A stretch of 11,758 nt of DNA from Betaproteobacteria bacterium (GTDB lineage Bacteria > Pseudomonadota > Gammaproteobacteria > Burkholderiales > Usitatibacteraceae): NCBI GenBank assembly GCA_012274175.1, contig JAAOZZ010000338.1, positions 1-11,758 of the forward strand, read 5' to 3'. This document shows, one piece after another, positions 6,671 to 11,758 of the stretch (position 1 is the stretch's first letter; the number at the start of each line of letters is the position of its first letter). Made by a program: the position numbers and the translations under genes. The notes under the pieces were generated by a model. It was given only the letters and a program-made list of their open reading frames with translations, did no database searches and had not been told where the DNA came from.

Positions 6671-8221
6671 CTACGCGGCGGCCTTGCGACGGAAGAGCGC
6701 GGGCACTGTCGTGGGAGCCTTCTTGCGAGCCGGAGACGGCTCCGTTTGCTCCACGGGCGCGGCCGTCTTCGAAGGTTCGTAAGGCTTGTTGAAATCCATG
6801 CCGCCGGAATTGCCCGACGTGCGCGGGACGGGCGAGGTCGCGATGCGCGGCCCACGCTCCTCGCGCTGTCGTTCCCCGCGTCCCCGCGGTGGGGGACGGG
6901 GCTCCGTGCGCGCGCCGCCCCGGTCTTCCTGGCGGCCCTGGCCCTTCGGGGTCTCGGTGCGCCCCTTGCCTTCACGGCGAGGCTGCTGTCCCTCACCGCG
7001 GCCCTTGGCCCCGCGCGTGCCGCGCGGCTGGCTCCGGGGAGCCTCATCGGGGTATTCGGCCCGCCGTCCGGCGTCGAAGCCTTCGGCCTGGCGCACCTCG
7101 ATCTTGCGGTTGATGAGCCGCTCGATCGCGGCGAGCAGCGGACGATCCTCGTTTCCGACCAGGGAGAGCGCCTCGCCCGTGGCGCCCGCGCGGCCGGTGC
7201 GGCCGATGCGATGCACGTAATCCTCGGGAACGTGGGGCAGGTCGAAGTTCACCACGTGGGGCAATTCCTCGATGTCGAGGCCGCGTGCGGCGATGTCGGT
7301 GGCGACGAGCACCTTCACCTTGCCCTCCTTGAAGTCCTCGAGGGCGCGGATGCGCGCGTTCTGGCTCTTGTTGCCGTGGATCGCGTCGGCGTTGATCTGG
7401 TCGCGCTGCAGCTGCGAGGCGAGGCGGTTGGCCCCGTGCTTGGTCTTGCAGAACACGAGCACCTGCGCCCAGTCGTGCTTGCGCACGAGGTGCGAGAGCA
7501 GCTCGCGCTTGCGCGCGGTTTCGACGTTGTACACGTACTGCGTGACCAGCTCCGCGGGCGTGTTGCGCCGCGCCACCTCGACCGTGGCGGGGTCGTTGAG
7601 GAACTGCGCGGAAAGCCGGCGGATCTCGTCGGAGAACGTGGCCGAGAAGAGCAGCGTCTGGCGCATGGGCGCCTTGGGCAGCAGCGCGATGATGCGCTTG
7701 ATGTCGGGGATGAAGCCCATGTCGAGCATGCGGTCGGCCTCGTCCAGGACGAGGATCTGCACCTTGCCCAGGTTCACCGCCTTCTGGCCCACCAGGTCGA
7801 GGAGCCGGCCCGGCGTGGCCACGAGGATCTCCACGCCCTTCTTGAGGGCCTCGATCTGCGGGTTGATGTTGACGCCGCCATAGACGCAGAAGGCGCGCAG
7901 CGGGACGTGCTTGCCGTAGGTCTGGACGCTCTCGTGCACCTGGATCGCGAGCTCGCGCGTGGGCGTGAGGATGAGGCAGCGCACCGGGTGCAGCGCGGGA
8001 GAGAAGCTCTTGGTGGCGAGCGGCGCCAGGCGCTGCAGCAGCGGCAGCGCGAATCCGGCGGTCTTGCCGGTGCCGGTCTGGGCCGCGCCGAGGAGATCTC
8101 GGCCCGCGAGGATGACGGGGATGGCTTGCGCCTGGATGGGGGTTGTTTCCGTGTAGCCTTGCTCCGCGACGGCGCGAAGCAGCTCGGGCAGCAGCCCGAG
8201 GCTTTCGAAGGTCGTGCTTAT
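6671..8221 (-). CDS. rhlE: DEAD-box ATP-dependent RNA helicase, RhlE type
   Basis: 516 residues when read from the ATA codon at 8219-8221. It unwinds RNA duplexes in ribosome assembly and mRNA decay. From that codon the protein begins (M)[17 protein letters not shown], the expected RhlE N-terminus. Q motif F5 and Q30, Walker A AQTGTGKT (47-54), TPTREL, TPGR, DEAD (160-163), SAT (193-195), and the helicase C-terminal domain with [10 protein letters not shown] and HRIGRTGR (337-344). From about residue 380 there is a disordered Arg/Gly/Pro-rich tail, typical of the family and probably RNA-binding. The first ordinary start in this frame is the GTG at 7984, but starting there would lose the Q motif and Walker A. 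No ATG, GTG or TTG fits upstream, while AGGAG lies exactly six bases before the ATA. I therefore call ATA the start; a base error for ATG is possible. Confidence 0.9.
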   Translation of the reverse strand: MSTTFESLGLLPELLRAVAEQGYTETTPIQAQAIPVILAGRDLLGAAQTGTGKTAGFALPLLQRLAPLATKSFSPALHPVRCLILTPTRELAIQVHESVQTYGKHVPLRAFCVYGGVNINPQIEALKKGVEILVATPGRLLDLVGQKAVNLGKVQILVLDEADRMLDMGFIPDIKRIIALLPKAPMRQTLLFSATFSDEIRRLSAQFLNDPATVEVARRNTPAELVTQYVYNVETARKRELLSHLVRKHDWAQVLVFCKTKHGANRLASQLQRDQINADAIHGNKSQNARIRALEDFKEGKVKVLVATDIAARGLDIEELPHVVNFDLPHVPEDYVHRIGRTGRAGATGEALSLVGNEDRPLLAAIERLINRKIEVRQAEGFDAGRRAEYPDEAPRSQPRGTRGAKGRGEGQQPRREGKGRTETPKGQGRQEDRGGARTEPRPPPRGRGERQREERGPRIATSPVPRTSGNSGGMDFNKPYEPSKTAAPVEQTEPSPARKKAPTTVPALFRRKAAA

Positions 8222-8227
8222 GTCAGT

Positions 8228-8232
8228 CTCCT
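8228..8232 (-). promoter_or_regulatory. Ribosome binding site that decides the rhlE start
   Basis: AGGAG on the minus strand, six bases before the ATA at 8219-8221. It points to the ATA rather than to the internal GTG at 7984 or a distant CTG at 8276-8278. Confidence 0.7.
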
Positions 8233-8245
8233 GATGATCGGCCCG

Positions 8246-8275
8246 CGAAGGACTCGCCTTCGAAACCGGTTCAGG
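8246..8275 (-). promoter_or_regulatory. Structured segment of the putative rhlE leader
   Basis: On the minus strand CGAAGG and CCTTCG pair around a five-base loop (8246-8262), 13 bases before the Shine-Dalgarno. Just upstream, CCTGAACCGG (8266-8275) is complementary to CCGGTTCAGG at 8363-8372, at the start of the putative transcript. These could shape translation of rhlE. The role is inferred. Confidence 0.4.
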
Positions 8276-8373
8276 CAGATGAAATTTCTCTTGGGAAATT
8301 CGGGGGTTCGAACGTGAACCGCGAATGGGTGGGGGCGTTAACCGGATGAGACGCCACGAGCACCTGAACCGGG

Positions 8374-8402
8374 ATTATACCCGCAAATCCCGGGAATTCC
8401 CA
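8374..8402 (-). promoter_or_regulatory. Sigma-70-type promoter for rhlE
   Basis: On the minus strand a perfect TATAAT is at 8374-8379, with TGGGAA (8397-8402) 17 bases upstream, matching the -35 consensus at three positions. Transcription would start near 8367, giving a leader of about 145 bases. The -10 is flanked by the inverted repeat CCGGGATT / AATCCCGG (8369-8376 and 8386-8393), and the palindrome GGGAATTCCC (8392-8401) overlaps the -35 side. Confidence 0.6.
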
Positions 8403-8416
8403 TTGGATTCGCAGGG

Positions 8417-8445
8417 TTACTCCGCGCCGTCCCGGGCGGTATATT
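8417..8445 (+). promoter_or_regulatory. Candidate promoter for the GNAT gene
   Basis: TATATT at 8440-8445 (five of six consensus bases) with TTACTC at 8417-8422 at 17-base spacing. Transcription would start near 8452, just before a perfect hairpin. It diverges from the rhlE promoter; the two -10 boxes are about 60 bases apart. Confidence 0.5.
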
Positions 8446-8455
8446 CGCCCTCTGC

Positions 8456-8473
8456 CGCGGGGTAATCCCCGCG
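8456..8473 (+). repeat. Perfect inverted repeat in the GNAT leader
   Basis: CGCGGGG, loop TAAT, CCCCGCG: a perfect 7-bp stem with a four-base loop. It lies at the predicted 5' end of the GNAT transcript, ten bases before the Shine-Dalgarno. It could be an operator or an RNA-stabilising 5' stem-loop. It has no T-run, so it is not a terminator. Confidence 0.6.
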
Positions 8474-8482
8474 AATCGCACG

Positions 8483-8488
8483 AGGAGG
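8483..8488 (+). promoter_or_regulatory. Ribosome binding site of the GNAT gene
   Basis: AGGAGG, seven bases before the GTG at 8496. It favours that GTG over the in-frame ATG at 8520. Confidence 0.75.
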
Positions 8489-8495
8489 GACGCTG

Positions 8496-9110
8496 GTGGA
8501 AGCCGCGGCGAGTCCGCCGATGAAAGTCGAGCCCGTCACCCTGCCCGGGCGCGTGGTCCGGCTCGAGCCGTTGCGCCTCGACCACGCCGAGGCCCTCGCG
8601 AAGGTGGGACTCGCGCCGGAGCTGTGGCAATGGATCCCGTCGCCGGTGAGGAACGCGCAGGAAATGCGCGCCTACGTGGAAACGGCGCTCGAGGAGCGCT
8701 CCCGCGGCGTTTCGATGCCGTTCGCGATCGTGGCCCAGGCGAGCGGTGAGGCGATCGGCAGCACGCGGTACGGGAACATCGAGCCCGCGCACCGCCGCCT
8801 CGAGATCGGCTGGACGTGGCTCACGCCCGCGCACCAGCGCACCGGCGCCAACACCGAGGCGAAGCTGCTGCTGCTCACCCACGCCTTCGAGGCGCTCGGG
8901 GCGAACCGCGTGGAGCTCAAGACCGACGCGCTCAACGCGAAGTCCCGCGCCGCCATCGCGCGCATCGGCGCGGTGGAGGAAGGCACTTTCCGCAGCCACA
9001 TGGTGATCCCGTGGGCCGGGCGCGTCCGGGACACGGTCTACTTCTCGATCATCCGCTCCGAGTGGCCGCGGGCCAAGGCGCGCCTCGAGGGGATGCTGCG
9101 TCCCGCCTAG
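8496..9110 (+). CDS. GNAT-family N-acetyltransferase (RimJ/RimL-like)
   Basis: 204 residues. It should transfer an acetyl group from acetyl-CoA to an amine; the substrate is unknown. The N-terminal strand (LPGRVVRLEPLRLDHAEAL) is typical of the RimJ/RimL branch. The core reads IGSTRYGNI, then EIGWTWLTPAHQRTGANTEA, with the RTGANTEAK loop in the place of the acetyl-CoA pyrophosphate-binding motif. ANRVELKTDALNAKSRAAIARIGAVEEG is the usual C-terminal helix-strand. Members include ribosomal-protein and small-molecule acetylases, so a specific role cannot be given. GTG at 8496 is chosen because of AGGAGG seven bases upstream. A hairpin and a candidate promoter precede the gene. Its TAG stop overlaps the TAG of the convergent emrB gene within one CTAG. 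Confidence 0.88.
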   Translation: MEAAASPPMKVEPVTLPGRVVRLEPLRLDHAEALAKVGLAPELWQWIPSPVRNAQEMRAYVETALEERSRGVSMPFAIVAQASGEAIGSTRYGNIEPAHRRLEIGWTWLTPAHQRTGANTEAKLLLLTHAFEALGANRVELKTDALNAKSRAAIARIGAVEEGTFRSHMVIPWAGRVRDTVYFSIIRSEWPRAKARLEGMLRPA

Positions 9111-10675
9111 TGCGCCGCCCCCGCCTGCCCGAAAGGCGGGCGCGTGATCCAGATGAGCGGCACCAGGATCGCGAACAACACCCCGCAGAGCCAGAAGATG
9201 TCGTTGGTCGCGAGCATGTAGGCCTGGCTCTGGACCAGGCCCTCGAGCAGGCCGTTGGATTTCTCCGCGGTGAACCCTGCGCCCATCGCTTTCTGCGCGA
9301 AGTCCGTCACCTGGGGATTGCCGAGCGCCAGGTGTTCCACGAGGCGCGTGTGATGCAGCGCCTGGCGGTGGTCCCACGCCGCGATGATGAGCGAGGCGCC
9401 GAAGCTGCCCGCCATCATGCGCATGAAGTTCTGCAGTCCCGCGGCGCGCGCGATCTTCGCGTTGGGGATGCCGCCCAGGGAGATGCTGATGAGGGGCGCG
9501 AAGAAGAACGCGATGCCGATGCCTTGCAGGATCTGCGGAGTCGCGATCGTCCAGTAGTCGCTGTCGGTGGTGAAGCGCGCGCGCATGAAGGCGAGCGCTC
9601 CCAGGGTCGCGATGCCGATGCTCGCATACAGGCGCGGCCCCACCCTGGGCAGCGTCTTGCCCACCACGGGCGAGAGCAGCACCGCGAAGACGCCCGCCGG
9701 GGCGAGCACGAAGCCGGCCCATTGCGAGGTGTATCCCATCTGCGTCTGCAGCCACAGCGGCAGCAGCAGCGTCATCCCGAAGAAGAGCGCGAACCCGAGG
9801 GAGAGCGTGAGCACCCCGAGCGTGAAGTTGCGGTTGGCGAGCAGCGTCAAGTCCACGATCGGGTGGTCGTTGTTGAGCTCCCAGATCACGAAGAAGGTGA
9901 ACCCGACCACCGCCGTGGCCGCGAGGCCGACGATGAACGGCGAGCCGAACCAGTCGAGCTCGTTGCCCTTGTCGAACAGGATCTGCAGCGAGCCCACCCA
10001 CACCACGAGGAGCGCGATCCCCGCGAAATCGACCGGCACCCGGTGCGTGGGTGTCTCGTGGTCGGACAGCAGCTGCCACGTGCCGAACGCCGCGAAGATG
10101 CCCACGGGAATGTTGATGAGGAAGATCCACGACCAGTGGTAGTTGCTCGTGATCCAGCCGCCGAGGATCGGGCCGATGATGGGGCCGACGGTCACCGTCA
10201 TCGCCCAGATCGCGAGCGCCATCGAGCGCTTGTTGGGCGGGTAGTTCATCATCATGAGTGACTGGGAGAGCGGGATCATGAAGCCCGCCACCGCGCCCTG
10301 GATCACGCGGAACGTGATCAGCATCGGAAGGCTTGTCGCCATCGCGCAGAGAAACGAGGAGATCGTGAAGAGCACGATCGCCGTGACGAAGAGCCGCACT
10401 TGCCCGATGCGTTCCGCGAGCCAGCCCGTGATCGGCACCGTGATCGCGTTGGCCACCGCGTAGGAGGTGATGATCCATGCGCCCTGGCTGGGTGCGGCGC
10501 CCAGCTCGCCGGTGATGGACGGAATCGACACGTTCGCGATCGTGATGTCGAGCACCTCCATCAGGTTCGCGAGGGCGAGTATCAGCGTGAGGACGAGGCG
10601 CATTCCTCCCGTGTAGTACTGACCCGCCGCAGCGGCAGGATCCGCGCTCCCGGGGGCTTCAGCGGCCGAGGCCAT
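9107..10675 (-). CDS. emrB: Multidrug efflux MFS permease, EmrB/DHA2 family
   Basis: 522 residues with the alternating hydrophobic pattern of a 14-helix DHA2 transporter. Proton-driven inner-membrane export of hydrophobic drugs or acids together with EmrA is known for the family. Motifs: LDITIANVSIP (42-52) in helix 1, a motif-A-like GWLAERIGQVRL (84-95) after helix 2, RVIQGAVAG (123-131), and the antiporter motif C region GPIIGPILGGW (164-174). The C-terminus RPPFGQAGAAH resembles the E. coli EmrB end. The ATG at 10675 lies inside the last codons of emrA (17-base overlap) without a clear Shine-Dalgarno. A second in-frame ATG (residue 25) follows GGGAGGA almost directly, too close for ideal spacing, but would give a length nearer to E. 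coli EmrB. The start is therefore uncertain by 24 residues. No terminator is seen after the stop. Confidence 0.95.
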   Translation of the reverse strand: MASAAEAPGSADPAAAAGQYYTGGMRLVLTLILALANLMEVLDITIANVSIPSITGELGAAPSQGAWIITSYAVANAITVPITGWLAERIGQVRLFVTAIVLFTISSFLCAMATSLPMLITFRVIQGAVAGFMIPLSQSLMMMNYPPNKRSMALAIWAMTVTVGPIIGPILGGWITSNYHWSWIFLINIPVGIFAAFGTWQLLSDHETPTHRVPVDFAGIALLVVWVGSLQILFDKGNELDWFGSPFIVGLAATAVVGFTFFVIWELNNDHPIVDLTLLANRNFTLGVLTLSLGFALFFGMTLLLPLWLQTQMGYTSQWAGFVLAPAGVFAVLLSPVVGKTLPRVGPRLYASIGIATLGALAFMRARFTTDSDYWTIATPQILQGIGIAFFFAPLISISLGGIPNAKIARAAGLQNFMRMMAGSFGASLIIAAWDHRQALHHTRLVEHLALGNPQVTDFAQKAMGAGFTAEKSNGLLEGLVQSQAYMLATNDIFWLCGVLFAILVPLIWITRPPFGQAGAAH

Positions 10676-11758
10676 GGCCGTTCGCGGGGCTCGCGGGCTT
10701 GCCGACGCTGAGCGCGATGATCTGCGCCACGCGCGCGTCGGCTTGGGCGCTCAGCGCGTCGAAGACGCGGGTTTCCTGTTTCGTGGCGGGCTCTTTCGCC
10801 GGCCGGGACGGCCGCTCGCCTTGGTGGCCATGGGTGTCGACTTCCACCGTCATCGACAGCCCCACCTGCAGCGGATGCGCGCGGACCTCCTGCGGATCGA
10901 GCGCGATGCGCACCGGCACGCGCTGCACCACCTTGATCCAGTTTCCCGTGGCGTTTTGCGCCGGAAGCAGCGCGAAAGCGGCACCCGTTCCCGCGCCGAA
11001 ACCCACGATGCGCCCGTGGTATTCCAGGTGACCGCCGTAGAGGTCGGCCTCGACCTTGGCAGCCTGTCCTTCCCGCAGGTCGCGAAGCTGCACTTCCTTG
11101 AAATTGGCTTCGACCCACACGTCCTCGAGCGGAACGACCGCCATGAGCGGCGTGCCCGCAGCCACGCGCTGGCCCACCTGCACGCTGCGCCGCGCGACCA
11201 CGCCCGAGAGCGGCGCGAGGATCCGGGTGCGCGCCTCGTCGAGGTAGGCCTGGTGCACCTTGGCGGCGGCAGCCAGCACGTCCGGGTGGTCTTCGACGGT
11301 GGTCCGGTCCACGAGCGCGCGCGACGACGCGAGCTGCTCCCTTGCCGCGAGGAGCGCCGCATCGGAGGCGACCACCGCCTCGCGCGCGTGCTGGATCTCC
11401 TCGGCCGATACGCCGCCGATGGAGGCGAGCTGCTCGCGCCGGGCAAGGTCGGCGCGCGCCCGCTCGAGGTCGCTCTGGCGCTGCGCGACCGCGGCGTCCG
11501 ACTGTCCCGAGCTCGCGAAGAGGGTGCGTACCTGGCGCACGGTGCGCGCGAGGTTCGCCTCGGCCTGGGCGAGCGCGATGCGCGCGTCGGACGCATCCAG
11601 GCGCACCAGCTCCTGGCCCGCTTGCACGCGCTCGGTGTCGTCGGCCCCCACCATCACCACCGTGCCCGCCACCTGCGGCGTCACCTGCACCACATTGCCG
11701 CCCACGTACGCGTCGTCGGTGGACTCGTACCAGCGCCCCACGAGCATGTACCACGCGA
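10659..11758 (-). CDS. emrA: EmrA-type membrane fusion protein of an efflux pump (5' end outside the window)
   Basis: Partial: the frame is open through the right edge, so the cytoplasmic N-terminus and most of the membrane anchor are missing. At least 362 residues are present, counted from an internal ATG at 11747. The periplasmic adaptor links EmrB to an outer-membrane channel. Visible order: ESTDDAYVGGN and a lipoyl-like half (VVQVTPQVAGTVVMV), a long alanine/arginine-rich coiled coil (about residues 52-150), the second lipoyl half (ILAPLSGVVARRSVQVGQ), then beta-barrel segments including PLMAVVPLEDVWVEANFKE and ALLPAQNATGNWIKVVQRVP, both highly typical of EmrA. The C-terminal tail after VEVDTHGH is longer and more polar than in E. 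coli. The stop overlaps the emrB start by 17 bases, indicating one operon. Any outer-membrane component or regulator must lie beyond the window. Confidence 0.95.
   Translation of the reverse strand, partial: AWYMLVGRWYESTDDAYVGGNVVQVTPQVAGTVVMVGADDTERVQAGQELVRLDASDARIALAQAEANLARTVRQVRTLFASSGQSDAAVAQRQSDLERARADLARREQLASIGGVSAEEIQHAREAVVASDAALLAAREQLASSRALVDRTTVEDHPDVLAAAAKVHQAYLDEARTRILAPLSGVVARRSVQVGQRVAAGTPLMAVVPLEDVWVEANFKEVQLRDLREGQAAKVEADLYGGHLEYHGRIVGFGAGTGAAFALLPAQNATGNWIKVVQRVPVRIALDPQEVRAHPLQVGLSMTVEVDTHGHQGERPSRPAKEPATKQETRVFDALSAQADARVAQIIALSVGKPASPANGHGLGR

Noticed and set aside
6671..7984. Shorter rhlE starting at the GTG at 7984
   Set aside because: This would remove the Q motif and Walker A, which are encoded in frame just upstream with no stop.
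8204..8312. Three TTCGAA hexamers spaced about 50 bases apart as a regulator binding array
   Set aside because: One is inside rhlE codons, the spacing is uneven (54 and 49 bases), and the flanks differ, so I could not separate this from chance.
8271..10478. 735-codon open frame on the minus strand across emrB, GNAT and the control region
   Set aside because: Shadow frame: it runs antisense through the GNAT gene and out of frame through emrB, and its Arg/His/Gly-rich translation has no domain.

Overview
This is a GC-rich (roughly two thirds G+C), densely coded chromosomal window. The PepN, RhlE and EmrAB proteins look like those of Beta/Gammaproteobacteria, most probably a betaproteobacterium. 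That assignment is inferred from protein character, not from a marker gene. I see no tRNA, rRNA, insertion sequence, CRISPR array or phage gene.

Layout, left to right. (1) Positions 2-3580, plus strand: a tight operon of a PAS-containing sensor histidine kinase (5' end outside the window), an NtrC-type sigma-54 response regulator with all key motifs, and an exported protein built from ten MORN repeats of almost exactly 23 residues. The reading frames overlap by 23 and 4 bases, which suggests translational coupling. (2) Positions 3569-3799, plus strand: a compact stand-alone unit with a consensus TATAAT, a Shine-Dalgarno, a 42-residue very basic protein I do not recognise, and a strong intrinsic terminator. 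(3) Positions 3858-8221, minus strand: pepN (M1 aminopeptidase) downstream of rhlE (DEAD-box RNA helicase), separated by a terminator-like hairpin ending next to the pepN start codon. (4) Positions 8222-8495: a divergent control region rich in inverted repeats, with a promoter-like -10 for rhlE (minus) and one for a GNAT gene (plus). (5) Positions 8496-9110, plus strand: a RimJ/RimL-like GNAT acetyltransferase. (6) Positions 9107-11758, minus strand: emrB and the 5'-truncated emrA, a drug-efflux pair with overlapping frames. emrB ends on the same CTAG as the GNAT gene.

The kinase and regulator should form one signalling pair, with the exported MORN protein as a candidate accessory or output component. 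EmrA and EmrB should form an inner-membrane pump with a periplasmic adaptor that needs an outer-membrane channel encoded elsewhere. PepN, RhlE and the GNAT protein are housekeeping or modification enzymes.

The least ordinary items are the MORN gene inside a two-component operon, the isolated 42-residue cationic gene with its own promoter and terminator, and rhlE. The only start codon that fits the full RhlE protein is ATA behind a good Shine-Dalgarno, at the end of a long, structured putative leader.
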